In this document: positions 24,253 through 33,551 of the stretch, piece after piece
Numbering within the stretch: the stretch's first letter is position 1
Layout of the letters: each line of letters starts with the position of its first letter
Assembly (NCBI RefSeq): GCF_001592435.1
Contig: NZ_CP014750.1
Span: forward strand, 744,001-808,000
Source of the DNA: Thermococcus peptonophilus
Lineage (GTDB): Archaea; Methanobacteriota_B; Thermococci; Thermococcales; Thermococcaceae
Length of the DNA: 64,000 bases
Direction of reading: 5' to 3'
Notes under the pieces: model-generated
Database searches by the model: none
Seen by the model: the letters and a program-made list of their open reading frames with translations, nothing else
Told to the model about the DNA's origin: nothing
Translations under genes and position numbers: made by a program

Positions 24253-25180
24253 AACTCATGACCCTCTCTAGGTCTTCCCTTTTTGGTGCGAACGGGTAGT
24301 TGTAGGGTTCCTTTCCAGGTCTCTCGTTGTAGTAGGGCCTGTTACAGCCTGGACAACCATGGGTCATGAAAACCGTCGAAGGGATTTTCTTAACTTCGTC
24401 CTCGGAGAGTGCAAAGCCCTTGATGGAGTCTCCATCGAAGACTATGGCATCTTCTTTCCCGATGCTCACGAGGTATTTAGCAAGCTGGATCTTTCTGTAG
24501 CGTTCAAGGCTCGGGGGCTTCAGCTTCTCAAGGCGCGTTCTCTTTACCGGTGTGAAGGCGAATATGGAAACATCAGCGCCGATTTCCCTCGCGCGTATGA
24601 AAGTTTCCACAAGCTCTCTATCAGTCTCTCCCATGCCAACAATGACATGAATTAAAGCACTCCCGTTGCCAAAGACCCTGATCACTCTGCCCGCAAAGTC
24701 CCACACTTCCTCCCATGACAGGTCTGGTTTTATCTCCTTAAAGAGCCTCTCGCTGGCAACGTCAAGGCCGACACCTATGTAGTCCACGCCGAGCTCCTTG
24801 AAGCGTTCAAGTGTCTCCGAATCAACAGGTGTTATCGAGACCGAAATCGGGAGATTAAGGTCGGAGAAGGCCCCAAGGAGGTCAAAAACATCCTCAACCA
24901 TTCCTGGATAATCAATGGTCTGGAGGCAGATTCTCGCAAAGTTTCCCCTCTTCAAACCTTCGAGTACATCCTCCAGCCCGAAAGCGGGCCACACAACCCT
25001 CGACAGCTTCTCAAGGTCTGCCCGACTTGAACGGGCCTGGACGCAGAAGGCGCAGTCGTTGGAGCATCTTCCCGGCCAGTAGGTCATGAGGTAAGCAGTA
25101 GTTGGTCTGGCAAGGAGTTTCGCCCTGATTAGGCCCATAACTATTGCGGTTCCATAGGAGACCCTCACCATTTCAGGCAT
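24242..25180 (-). CDS. radical SAM protein of the biotin synthase-like group, probable LipS2 lipoyl synthase component
   Basis: 312 residues. The 4Fe-4S site is C39-x3-C43-x2-C46 (GRCSNDCAFC). Near the C-terminus C-P-G-C (about residues 275-278) is followed by NRPYYNERPG, which could bind a second cluster. T. kodakarensis uses two such radical SAM proteins together as a lipoyl synthase (LipS1/LipS2), and from memory one of them lies at this place in the gene order, four genes after PAN. The start at 25180 has AGGGTGA 5 bp upstream and overlaps the MFS stop by 8 bp. The exact sulfur-insertion step is not resolvable from sequence. Confidence 0.6.
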   Translation of the reverse strand: MPEMVRVSYGTAIVMGLIRAKLLARPTTAYLMTYWPGRCSNDCAFCVQARSSRADLEKLSRVVWPAFGLEDVLEGLKRGNFARICLQTIDYPGMVEDVFDLLGAFSDLNLPISVSITPVDSETLERFKELGVDYIGVGLDVASERLFKEIKPDLSWEEVWDFAGRVIRVFGNGSALIHVIVGMGETDRELVETFIRAREIGADVSIFAFTPVKRTRLEKLKPPSLERYRKIQLAKYLVSIGKEDAIVFDGDSIKGFALSEDEVKKIPSTVFMTHGCPGCNRPYYNERPGKEPYNYPFAPKREDLERVMSFIL

Positions 25181-26348
25181 CTACGTCACCCTTAATCTTC
25201 GGGATTAGGATGTTTATAAGTGCCACTCCAGCTATGAGTGGAAGCAACGGGAAAACCGCGCCGTATCCATTAAGGTCCGCAACGTAGCCAAGGGCGACTT
25301 GGCCACCCAGTGTGCCAAGGTCGAAGAACATCGTGTATATGCTTGAACCCATTGCGCGGATTTTTCCCGGAAGGGGAGCGAGGGCCATCATCTGCATCGC
25401 GGGAACGGCCAGACCAAAGCCCGCACCGATGAGAACGGCACTTATGTAGGACTCTGGCGGCAGAATCCTGTAGTTGAGAAAGACGTAGCCCGTTATAACG
25501 ACCAGAATTCCACCAAAGGAAACGGGAACCGGACCAATCTTGTCCGCGGTCTTACCCCCAATTAACCTGGTTGCGAAGCTTGAGGCACCAACCACCATCA
25601 TATAAAGGCCGAAAGCCCTCTGTGGGAAGCCGAGGTATTTATAGAAGGCCGGGAGGTATGTTGTTATGCCCGAATAAGAGGCCGAGAAAAAGAGGAGTGC
25701 CAGTGAAGTAAAAACGAACGAGACTTTAAGAAGTGCCCTATAACTGACGCTCTCTCTGGAGGATTCTTCGTCGCCAGTTATTCTTCCTACCTCTCTCCAC
25801 ACGGGGATTATAAAGCCCGCGCCGATGAGAGAGAACAGAGACACGAAAGAAAATGCTCCAACAAAACCAAGGTAGTCGGAGAGATAACCACCCAGAGCAG
25901 GACCAACGATGTTACCGAGCGAGAACATCATGCCGCGCCATCCGAGGGTCTCACCCACTCTGCCGGGGGGAGCCAGATCAACGGCAGTGGAGAGGCTTGA
26001 AGGGAAGAATATCCCCATTGAAAAGCCGTGGAGTGCTCTGGTGAACGCGAAGAGTACGAGGTTGGATGTATAAGCAGAAGCGACGTAGAGCAGGCCGCTG
26101 AGGAGGGACAGCACGTTTCCGACTATCATCATCTCAAGACGGTAGCCCCTATCCCCGATGAGGCCGCCAACCGGCTTTGAGACGAGTGACACAAAAGATG
26201 TAACACCCGCGACGAGGCCGACAACGAATGGATTTGCACCGAGTGTTATTGCGAAGGGGGAAACTATAGGGTTGGTTAAGCTAATCCCGAGGAAGAAGAA
26301 AAACGTCGAAAGGTTGAGGAGCCAGATGTTTCTGAGCGTTTTTTCCAC
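25173..26348 (-). CDS. MFS transporter
   Basis: 391 residues with twelve predicted helices. The motif GGLIGDRGYRLEMM between helices 2 and 3 and its copy GGKTADKIGPVPVS in the second half are typical of MFS carriers. It sits between the asparaginase gene (sharing one base with its stop) and the radical SAM gene (8-bp overlap), so the three appear to form one operon. Substrate unknown. Confidence 0.8.
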   Translation of the reverse strand: MEKTLRNIWLLNLSTFFFFLGISLTNPIVSPFAITLGANPFVVGLVAGVTSFVSLVSKPVGGLIGDRGYRLEMMIVGNVLSLLSGLLYVASAYTSNLVLFAFTRALHGFSMGIFFPSSLSTAVDLAPPGRVGETLGWRGMMFSLGNIVGPALGGYLSDYLGFVGAFSFVSLFSLIGAGFIIPVWREVGRITGDEESSRESVSYRALLKVSFVFTSLALLFFSASYSGITTYLPAFYKYLGFPQRAFGLYMMVVGASSFATRLIGGKTADKIGPVPVSFGGILVVITGYVFLNYRILPPESYISAVLIGAGFGLAVPAMQMMALAPLPGKIRAMGSSIYTMFFDLGTLGGQVALGYVADLNGYGAVFPLLPLIAGVALINILIPKIKGDVDA

Positions 26349-27268
26349 TAAACACCAGCCTCCGGCTCGTCCATTCCGTCCTTCATGAAGGCGTAGCTCA
26401 TGTGCTTGGTGTTCTTGGCGAAGCCGACGTTGCCCTTTGCATCGACCATGATTATACCCATCGTATCCGGACCAAAGTACTTCGTGGCGAGCCCTATGGC
26501 GGCTTCGCTCGCCGTCTGAGCGTCCATACCGAGCCTGACGAAGTCGGTAGCACTCTTTGCCAGTGCGAGCTTTATTGCCACTTCGCCGAGGCCGGTGCAG
26601 GAAGCTCCGGCAACTTCGTTTGCGTACGTTCCGCCGCCGATGATTGGAGTGTCCCCCACCCTGCCGAACATCTTGAGGAAAACTCCACCAGTTGAAGTTC
26701 CGGCAACGACCTCTTCGCCGTCAAAGGCCACAGCGCCAACCGTGCTCCTCAGGACTTCCGGATACTCCTTGATCAGCTCGTTGAGCTTCTTCCAGTGCCT
26801 CGTTTCGCCCTTCTCTATGAGCTTCTTCCTGAGCTCTTCCCACTGCTTGAGTCTCTCCTCTGTTATCGGATCGTACTCCTCAAAGCCGAGCAGTCTGGCA
26901 AACTTAACTGCCCCTTCACCTATCAGGAGAACGTGGTCGGTCTTTTCCATAACCTTCCTTGCTACGCTTATCGGGTTCCTGACGCCCCATATTCCGGCGA
27001 CTGCACCAGCGTCAAGCGTCTTGCCGCGCATTATGGCAGCGTCCATCTCAACCTTTCCGTCGAGGGTCAGAACGCTCCCCGTCCCTGCATTGAAAATAGG
27101 GTTGTCCTCAAGGGCTTTAACTGCCTCCTCAACTGCATCCAGCGCGGAACCCCTCTTCAGCTCTCTCCAGCCGGCGAGAGCAGCCTCCCTAACACCCTCA
27201 ATGACCTTGGGTATTCTCTCCTCCTTCCTTATTGTCCCAGCCCCACCGTGGACTATGATGGCAGCCAT
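26348..27268 (-). CDS. plant-type L-asparaginase / isoaspartyl aminopeptidase
   Basis: 306 residues from the ATG at 27268 (SD GGTGA). An N-terminal nucleophile hydrolase: the precursor should cleave itself before T176 in RSTVGAVAFDG, giving alpha and beta chains. Supporting motifs are IVHGGAGT, NAGTGSVLTLDG, GTSTGG, IGGGTYA and SCTGLGE. It hydrolyses L-asparagine and beta-aspartyl peptides, which accumulate in proteins at high temperature. A 306-residue T. kodakarensis homologue has been characterised. Confidence 0.92.
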   Translation of the reverse strand: MAAIIVHGGAGTIRKEERIPKVIEGVREAALAGWRELKRGSALDAVEEAVKALEDNPIFNAGTGSVLTLDGKVEMDAAIMRGKTLDAGAVAGIWGVRNPISVARKVMEKTDHVLLIGEGAVKFARLLGFEEYDPITEERLKQWEELRKKLIEKGETRHWKKLNELIKEYPEVLRSTVGAVAFDGEEVVAGTSTGGVFLKMFGRVGDTPIIGGGTYANEVAGASCTGLGEVAIKLALAKSATDFVRLGMDAQTASEAAIGLATKYFGPDTMGIIMVDAKGNVGFAKNTKHMSYAFMKDGMDEPEAGV

Positions 27269-27320
27269 GAGAATCACCGAGAAGAGTTTCCTCGAAAGGT
27301 TAAAAGAATTATGGAAACGA

Positions 27321-28235
27321 CTAGCTGAGAGCCATGTTTATTATGGTCTCGCCGATGTTCTCAAGGTACTCGAGGATTCTGCGGTAGCTCTCCATAGCTA
27401 TTGACCTGTGGTAGTCTATGGACTTTATCTCATCCTTAAGCTCCAGCATTAGCTTGTCCACTTTCATAAGGTCCCGCTCCTCAATCTGGTCAAGCATCTG
27501 GCTGAACTTCTCCTTGAGATAGGGAACGTTTATCCTGTCGGGATTCTCCGCGATTCTTATGAGGTGGTCTCCAATCCTCTCAATGTTGCGCACTATGAAG
27601 AGTATGCCGATTAGGTCGAAGGTTCTCCTTATTATGCCGCTCTCCTCGGTGATACCGCGTTTTGTCAGGAGCCTGCTGACAGTCCGGATTATCAGGAAGT
27701 AAAACCTGTCGAGCTCGCTTTCAAGGTCGTTAATGTCCCTCAGGATTTCCTCGTTTCCAGGGGATTGTATCAGGAGCTCAATATCACCGAGCATTGAGAG
27801 TATTAGGGAGCGTATCCTGTTCAGGAGTTCCGCTAGGTTCACCTCATCCTCATCGAGAAGGCTCTTGGCGACTATCCTGGTCGGCTCGTCCAGTATTATC
27901 TCAACTCCCGGGAGGCTCTGAAGGGTTTTCCTCAGCTTGACCTTGTATATAGGCATCTCCTCTGTGAGGTTTATCTCAAGAACGTCGTAGCCCTGAATGT
28001 AAGCAGAGATGACGAGCCTTATCGCCATATCCGGGGAATATTTCTTTGAAATTGTCAAAATCTTCTTTTCACTTACCTCTTTGACCTCCTTTGGGAAGAT
28101 CGTTATGCTGCCATCGGGGTTCACAACGAGAGGAACGGCATCACCCTGCTTGAGGTTGTTCATCTTGACCCATTTTTTTGGGAGGGAGATTATGTAGGAA
28201 CTCCTCCCCGTAAACTGAATCTTTCTAAACTCCAT
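27321..28235 (-). CDS. PhoU-like regulator with N-terminal AbrB/SpoVT domain
   Basis: 304 residues. The first ~50 (FRKIQFTGRSSYIISLPKKW, then VNPDGSITIFP) form a swapped-hairpin AbrB-type DNA-binding domain. The rest consists of PhoU-type helical repeats (for example IVRNIERIGDHLIRIAEN with its metal-binding E/D pattern). Archaeal proteins of this layout are thought to regulate phosphate uptake genes. GGTGAG SD lies 5 bp before the ATG. No pst genes are adjacent. Confidence 0.85.
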   Translation of the reverse strand: MEFRKIQFTGRSSYIISLPKKWVKMNNLKQGDAVPLVVNPDGSITIFPKEVKEVSEKKILTISKKYSPDMAIRLVISAYIQGYDVLEINLTEEMPIYKVKLRKTLQSLPGVEIILDEPTRIVAKSLLDEDEVNLAELLNRIRSLILSMLGDIELLIQSPGNEEILRDINDLESELDRFYFLIIRTVSRLLTKRGITEESGIIRRTFDLIGILFIVRNIERIGDHLIRIAENPDRINVPYLKEKFSQMLDQIEERDLMKVDKLMLELKDEIKSIDYHRSIAMESYRRILEYLENIGETIINMALS

Positions 28236-28311
28236 ATTAACTCACCCCATCTATATAGCAACTACAAGAAGAAGGGAGAAGATATAAAGGTTGTGGAGAA
28301 CATTGAGACGT

Positions 28312-28896
28312 TCATTCTTTCGACAGCTCAACACCCCTCTCAAAGGCCCTGAAGTTCATCTCCCAGAGCTTCTCCCTGAGGGTCAGCTTGATGCCCTCAA
28401 GGATGCTCTCCTTCCTGAGCGGAATCAGTTCCTTCCCATAGGCGTACCCAAGCATGAGGACTCCAAGGGTTCTCGGGTTTATTTTGTCCGCTTCCCTCTG
28501 GAAGTTCATCATATCTACCGGACAGATTCGTCCTATAGCCTCTCTTATCTCGTCCAGCTCGGGATAGCGCTCCTTGCCAACGAGGGTCGTAGCGGTGTGT
28601 ATTGGATAGGCGTTGATTATAGCGTGGCTCTTTTTGCTCAGAAAGCGAGCGTTCCTCAAAGCCTCGGCCGGTTCAAGGGCGAGCATCAGATCCGCTTCCC
28701 CTTCCCCAATGAGGGGAGAATACACTTCCTCACCGAAGCGGAGGTAGCTCAAAACGCTCCCATAACGCTGGCTCATCCCAAGGGTCTCACCGATTCTGAC
28801 GTTGTAACCTTCTACCATGGCCGCGTTCCCGACTATTCTGGAGAGGGTCAAACCGCCCTGACCGCCGACACCGGTTATGATGAGGTTGAACTCCAT
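28312..28896 (-). CDS. indolepyruvate ferredoxin oxidoreductase beta-subunit-like protein (solitary)
   Basis: 194 residues from the ATG at 28896; GGTGG is close upstream. The N-terminus NLIITGVGGQGGLTLSRIVG is the gamma-type domain of 2-oxoacid oxidoreductases, and the body (ETLGMSQRYGSVLSYLRFG) matches IorB. Normally it works with a large thiamine- and cluster-binding IorA subunit to oxidise aryl pyruvates from aromatic amino acids. No IorA lies next to it, so it is either a paralogue with a distant partner or has another role. Confidence 0.8.
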   Translation of the reverse strand: MEFNLIITGVGGQGGLTLSRIVGNAAMVEGYNVRIGETLGMSQRYGSVLSYLRFGEEVYSPLIGEGEADLMLALEPAEALRNARFLSKKSHAIINAYPIHTATTLVGKERYPELDEIREAIGRICPVDMMNFQREADKINPRTLGVLMLGYAYGKELIPLRKESILEGIKLTLREKLWEMNFRAFERGVELSKE

Positions 28897-28955
28897 TTCC
28901 ACCACCGGGAAAAGTTTGAGAAGAAACATAAAAACCTAAGCTCAAAAAGGTTCGG

Positions 28956-30107
28956 TCAAACTATCAGTTTCTCGAATATCCTGAGCTTTTCCCTCTCCTT
29001 TAGCTTAATCCAGTCAAAGATCGAGCCCGAACTTTCTCTAAGCCTGAGCGTCTCAACGAGCTCCCGGTATTTTCCGCCGGCAATGCCGTTCGCTATTATC
29101 GCGCTCCCCTCAGCTGCCTCCTTCGCCCTTGCCCTGCTCTCGAGCTTAAGCACCTTCACTGAGAAGCCGTAGGCTTCAAAGGCGTTTTCAAGCGCCTCCT
29201 TAACGTCCCTGAAGAACTCTGGAATCCTCGAGAAACGGCCGCTCAGGTATATTGAGTCTGGTTTTACAGAGGGTAACAGGGCAAAGACGTCCTTGACTAT
29301 GGCCTCTATCATCGCTTCGTAGCCTTTCCTCACTTCCTCGTCTTTCTTTGCCAGCCTAACGAACTCCTCGGGGGAGACGCTGAATGGGTCTATTCCAGCC
29401 ACGTAGGCCGCCCCACCCTGGAAAAGCACCATCTTCCCGAAGTCCTCCAGGGCATTCGCCAGGGCATAGGCCAGCTCGCCGTCCATGAACCCCATCCCAA
29501 GGTAACCGGGGAATCCAGCGGTGCCCGCCATGCCGTCAACGATCTGGCCGTTCTTAACTGCCATGGCAGAAGTGTAGGCGAAGCCTATCTCGACCGCTAT
29601 GAGGTTGGTCTCAGAATAGGGGACTCCCCTCCTCTCGGCCTCCCTAACTATGGCAAGGGCCGCTGTGAAGACCTTGTCAGCCGTTCCGAGGTCGATCCTG
29701 TTGGCCTTCCTCCACTCCGGAACCGTTGGGAGGTGAATGACTCCCGGAGTGAAGTAGATGTTTAGGTCTTCAGCTTCTCGCATCATGAGCATCAGTTCCC
29801 TGAGGCCAACTATCTTGAGCCTCCTCCTCACGTCGGCCTCCGTTATGAAAGTCGCCAGAGCTATCTCGGCATCGGTGGCTTCCCTGGCAGGTTTTAAGGG
29901 AATTCCATAGCCGCAGGGGCCAACTATGGCATCTATCTTTCCGTACTCATCCTGAACCTCCCTGAGAAGTTCGATTATTATTCCCGGATTCTCTGTAACG
30001 CGGTTCCTGTCCACGGAAGCGTCTATTATGATTTCTCCAGTCTCGTCGTCGAAGCCGAAGATGTCCATGCTCTTCGTCCCGGAGTCAATCCCAACCGCCT
30101 TAACCAT
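28956..30107 (-). CDS. DUF1464 ASKHA-fold protein (predicted butyrate kinase family)
   Basis: 383 residues from the ATG at 30107, which overlaps the end of the upstream GHMP gene by 8 bp. The N-terminus AVGIDSGTKSMDIFGFD and later VGPCGYG, VEIGFAYTSAMAV and YLSGRFSRIPEF follow the phosphate-binding pattern of acetate kinase/Hsp70-fold kinases. The family (COG2441) is described only as a predicted carboxylate kinase. Coupling with the RFAP-synthase-like gene suggests a shared pathway. Confidence 0.75.
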   Translation of the reverse strand: MVKAVGIDSGTKSMDIFGFDDETGEIIIDASVDRNRVTENPGIIIELLREVQDEYGKIDAIVGPCGYGIPLKPAREATDAEIALATFITEADVRRRLKIVGLRELMLMMREAEDLNIYFTPGVIHLPTVPEWRKANRIDLGTADKVFTAALAIVREAERRGVPYSETNLIAVEIGFAYTSAMAVKNGQIVDGMAGTAGFPGYLGMGFMDGELAYALANALEDFGKMVLFQGGAAYVAGIDPFSVSPEEFVRLAKKDEEVRKGYEAMIEAIVKDVFALLPSVKPDSIYLSGRFSRIPEFFRDVKEALENAFEAYGFSVKVLKLESRARAKEAAEGSAIIANGIAGGKYRELVETLRLRESSGSIFDWIKLKEREKLRIFEKLIV

Positions 30108-31056
30108 CCAGCACCACCATTCCCCTGTTGTCGGCCTTCGTAATGAAAACCTCACCACCGTCGCCGTTCTCCCGCAGGAAGGCTTCAACCTCTGCCCTGA
30201 GCCTTTCAGCATGTTCAATACCATCAACAAGACCGTAGAAAGTCGGCCCCCAGCTCGTCTGGCAGGCGCAGTAGGCCCTTTCGAGCATCAGCTTGATTCC
30301 CTCGTTCACTATGTCGCAGCAGTAGACGTTCTCCTGGTAGTCACTCCAGAACTCGCCGAGGAGATGGTTGAACTGGTACAGACCTTCTCCGAAGGTTTTG
30401 ATGTCCCGCTCAACGAAAGCGGGAAGGATCTTCATGAGGACTATCCGTGAAAGCCTGTCGGCCAGCTCCGGCGGCATCTTCTTCAGGTTTCCGAGTATCT
30501 CGTCCTCCCTCTTCCTGACCTCTGCCAGGGCTTTTCTCGGCGTCTCTGGGATGGCAACCACGAAGAGCCAGTTATCGGGCATCTCTCCCCTGAATATCAG
30601 TGGGGGAACTACTTTTTCCCGCTTATCAACCGGGAAGCCGCCCTCGTATATGAAGCCTCCAACCTTAACGGCGTAGAAGCCCAGGGCCGTTATAAGGCCT
30701 CTACGCATGGCCAAAGCAACATCCTCAAGAGACAAGCCGAGACCGTAGAGTTTGGATATGGCCGCCCCCATGGTTAGCGCAAGGGTCGTGTGAAAACCAA
30801 TCCCAACCCATTTAGGAATGTACCTGTGGACAGTAATCTCAACCGGCGGAAAGTCGTAGGACTCCCTGAACCGCTTTAAAAACCTGAGGACATCAGGATC
30901 ATTTGAGATGTCCCTATCGGATTTCCTGACCTCTATCTCCAGCGAAGGAATCTCGATGGCAAAACCAACTGTCCCGTAGAGCCTGCCCATGTCACCGCTG
31001 AGGTCGGGGTTCCCAGTGTGAAGATGAGCCGGCGCTTTGATTCTGATCAAATTCAC
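30100..31056 (-). CDS. beta-ribofuranosylaminobenzene 5'-phosphate synthase-like GHMP-family protein
   Basis: About 318 residues from a GTG at 31056 (SD GGGGTG, 6 bp); GTG/ATG codons at 31065 and 31062 are alternatives. N-terminal IRIKAPAHLHTGNPDLSG and the later GIGFHTTLALTMGAAISKLYG form the GHMP phosphate-binding region. In methanogens the family condenses p-hydroxybenzoate (or an aminobenzoate) with PRPP for methanopterin. Thermococcales are not methanogens, so a related pterin or another PRPP-dependent product is possible. Prs, the PRPP source, is in this window but unlinked. Confidence 0.75.
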   Translation of the reverse strand: MNLIRIKAPAHLHTGNPDLSGDMGRLYGTVGFAIEIPSLEIEVRKSDRDISNDPDVLRFLKRFRESYDFPPVEITVHRYIPKWVGIGFHTTLALTMGAAISKLYGLGLSLEDVALAMRRGLITALGFYAVKVGGFIYEGGFPVDKREKVVPPLIFRGEMPDNWLFVVAIPETPRKALAEVRKREDEILGNLKKMPPELADRLSRIVLMKILPAFVERDIKTFGEGLYQFNHLLGEFWSDYQENVYCCDIVNEGIKLMLERAYCACQTSWGPTFYGLVDGIEHAERLRAEVEAFLRENGDGGEVFITKADNRGMVVLDG

Positions 31057-31113
31057 CAACATCACCCCAACGGGGTTTCAATGGAGGTCATTAAAAATCT
31101 AGCCCGCGGGTTA

Positions 31114-31122
31114 GGTATATAA
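31114..31122 (+). promoter_or_regulatory. TATA box for the methyltransferase gene
   Basis: GGTATATAA lies about 28 bp before the ATG at 31146, so the mRNA is probably leaderless or nearly so. Confidence 0.6.
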
Positions 31123-31145
31123 GGTCTCAAAACAAACATGCTAAC

Positions 31146-31832
31146 ATGGGGTTCGTCGAGTACTACTCAGCATTTAAAGCCTACAGCGACATAAACTCCG
31201 ATGAGTACAGAAAGAGGATAGAGAACCTGGAGCCGCTACTCATGAAGTTCATGAAAACGAGAGGTAGGGTTCTCGACCTTGCCTGCGGTGTTGGAGGCTT
31301 TTCGTTCCTTCTGGAGGATCTCGGATTTAACGTAGTTGGGCTCGATAACAGCAAGTTCATGTTGGAGAAAGCAAGAGAGTTTGCGAAAGAGAAGGAGTCA
31401 CGCGTAGAGTTCATAGAAGGTGACGCGAGGGAGCTCCCATTCGAAAACAACAGCTTTGACTACGTGCTCTTTATAGACAGCCTCGTCCACTTTGAGCCCC
31501 AGGACTTGGCCAAGGTTTTCAGAGAAACTGCGAGAGTGCTGAAGCCCGGAGGGAAGTTCATACTTCAGTTCACAGACCTAAGAGCGCTCCTGCCAGTTCT
31601 CGTGAACGGTCAAGTTGTCGGCGCTGAATACTGGGTAAACAAGGTTCTGCCAGACCCAGAAGAAAAGACCGTCGTCATAGAGTTCCAGAGCGAAAAGGAC
31701 TCGTTCAGAGTAAGGTTCAACGTCTGGGGCAAAGTGGCCGTCGAACTGCTTGCAAAGCTCTACTTCAGGAAAATAGGGGAAGAAAGGCTTAACGAGCACT
31801 CATACTTCCAGGTCTATGAACCAAAGAAATAG
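31146..31832 (+). CDS. class I SAM-dependent methyltransferase
   Basis: 228 residues. Motif I is VLDLACGVGGFSFLL, followed by VVGLDNS (acidic ribose-binding position) and the post-motif LPFENNSFDYVLFIDSLVHF, then ARVLKPGGKFIL. These place it among small-molecule or lipid methyltransferases (UbiE/type-11 like). The substrate cannot be told. It is a single gene, convergent with LysRS (5 bp apart). Confidence 0.8.
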   Translation: MGFVEYYSAFKAYSDINSDEYRKRIENLEPLLMKFMKTRGRVLDLACGVGGFSFLLEDLGFNVVGLDNSKFMLEKAREFAKEKESRVEFIEGDARELPFENNSFDYVLFIDSLVHFEPQDLAKVFRETARVLKPGGKFILQFTDLRALLPVLVNGQVVGAEYWVNKVLPDPEEKTVVIEFQSEKDSFRVRFNVWGKVAVELLAKLYFRKIGEERLNEHSYFQVYEPKK

Positions 31833-31837
31833 AGGGA

Positions 31838-33418
31838 TTAAGCCTCCAATTTCAGCCTTTTAATGACGAACTCCCTGTCCAGGGAAGCCAAGAACGGAGC
31901 CAGTCTCGGCCCTCTGCCCTTGCCAATGAAGAGGTTGTAGAGTGCCTTGAACCACTCCTTGCTGGGAATCCCGCGCTTCTTTGCTGTATCGAAGATGACG
32001 TTGTTCAGCTCATCGACGCTGAACTTCTCGTGCTCCTCAAGCCACTTTGCAACTTCAAGCATTGCTTCCCTAATCTCCTGCCTGAGCTCGATCTCAGGCG
32101 GCTTTTCGAGGAGCGAGAACTTAACATCATCAGGCGCGTACTTCTCGACCCAGTTTTTGGCAAGCCTTATGCGGAGCTTTATCCTTTCGATGTCCTCCTC
32201 AGTCAAGTTCTCCGGAACGTGCCCTTGCTCCTGGAGAACCCTTATTATTCCGTCCTCGTCGAGGTGGGGCATCTGGACGAGCGTCACCAGGAAGCGGAAG
32301 GGTGCCTGCGCGACCAGCCTCTCCGGGAGCTTCGGCATTGAAAGCTCGTAAGTCCTCTTCAGCTCTTCCTCTTCCTCGGGATTCTTTGCATGCTCAAGGC
32401 CGAAGTAGATGCGCTCAACCTTGTCGAACTCGTCGTAGAGGTTGAGCAGGCCGAGGCCAAGGTCTATCCTCAGCTCCTTGTTCGGCCTTGCCTTTGCGTA
32501 GATGAAGCGGATTATTCCAGGCTCAAGAACCTCGTAGAGGTCGCTGAGCAGAATGACGTTGCCCTTGCTTCCAGACATCTTGCCCTTCTGGCCCTTTATG
32601 CCGACGAACTCATACATGAGCGTGAGGGGCGCCTTCCAGCCAAAAACCTTTTCAACTATCTCCTTCCCGGTGTCATAGGAGCTTCCCGCGGCTAGGTGAT
32701 CCTTACCAGCCGGCTCGAAGTCAACCTTAAAGTGAGCCCACCTCATCGGCCAGTCGACGCGCCAGCGGAGCTTCACGTTGCCTTCCCTTATGTCGGTCTC
32801 TCCTTCTCTGCCGCAGTGGGGGCACTTATAAGACACCTTCCACTCGCCGTCCCAGGATACGAACTCAGCCTCCCTCCTGCAGTACGGGCAGTAGATCATG
32901 ACAGGCTGCCAAGAGTCTTCGAGGGGCGGCTGCTTTGCCCTCTCGCGGTACTTGTCAAGGATTGCCTTTATCTCGTCCCTCTTCTCAAGGGCGAGCCTTA
33001 TTTCCTCGGCATACTCACCGCTCTGGTACAGCTCGCTCGCGTGGAGGAAGTCAACCTCGATGCCGAGCTTTGAGACTTCTTCCTCGAAGAGGCTCATGAA
33101 GTGGTCTGCATAGCTCTCGTGACAGCCCCAGGGGTCTGGGACCTCGCGGACTGGCTTAGTGAGGTGCTCCTTCCACTCAGGCGGAACGTTCTTTGGGACT
33201 TTCCTAAAGCGGTCGTAGTCGTCCCACATGTGGATGTGCCTAACCGTCTTGCCCCTGTCTCTTAAGGCGTGTCCAACGATGTAAGCGGTAAAAAACTCGC
33301 GAAAGTTCCCTATGTGAACGTAACCGCTCGGCGTTATTCCGCTCTCTACCACGTACTCCTCCTTGTCGCCCCTTTCCCTGATTATCTTCTCAGCCATGTA
33401 GTCTGCCCAGTGAACCAT
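31838..33418 (-). CDS. lysS: class I lysyl-tRNA synthetase
   Basis: 526 residues. The class I signatures are H35-I-G-N38 and KMSGS (about residue 279). A zinc ribbon between them uses IYCPYCRRE and YKCPHCGRE. The C-terminal alpha-helical domain recognises the anticodon. Class I LysRS is the usual form in Euryarchaea. A GGTGGG SD lies before the ATG. It would charge the tRNA-Lys(TTT) found at 14.6 kb. Confidence 0.95.
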   Translation of the reverse strand: MVHWADYMAEKIIRERGDKEEYVVESGITPSGYVHIGNFREFFTAYIVGHALRDRGKTVRHIHMWDDYDRFRKVPKNVPPEWKEHLTKPVREVPDPWGCHESYADHFMSLFEEEVSKLGIEVDFLHASELYQSGEYAEEIRLALEKRDEIKAILDKYRERAKQPPLEDSWQPVMIYCPYCRREAEFVSWDGEWKVSYKCPHCGREGETDIREGNVKLRWRVDWPMRWAHFKVDFEPAGKDHLAAGSSYDTGKEIVEKVFGWKAPLTLMYEFVGIKGQKGKMSGSKGNVILLSDLYEVLEPGIIRFIYAKARPNKELRIDLGLGLLNLYDEFDKVERIYFGLEHAKNPEEEEELKRTYELSMPKLPERLVAQAPFRFLVTLVQMPHLDEDGIIRVLQEQGHVPENLTEEDIERIKLRIRLAKNWVEKYAPDDVKFSLLEKPPEIELRQEIREAMLEVAKWLEEHEKFSVDELNNVIFDTAKKRGIPSKEWFKALYNLFIGKGRGPRLAPFLASLDREFVIKRLKLEA

Positions 33419-33551
33419 TCTTACCCACCGCGCTTAGCTAGTGGAATGTCCTTTTAAGGTTACGGCCCTTCCAGAATTACTTTACCCTGGGCAAAAGTTA
33501 TAAAGTTTAGTAGTAAGCATTAAACGACACAAAAACAAAAAGGTGATCAAA

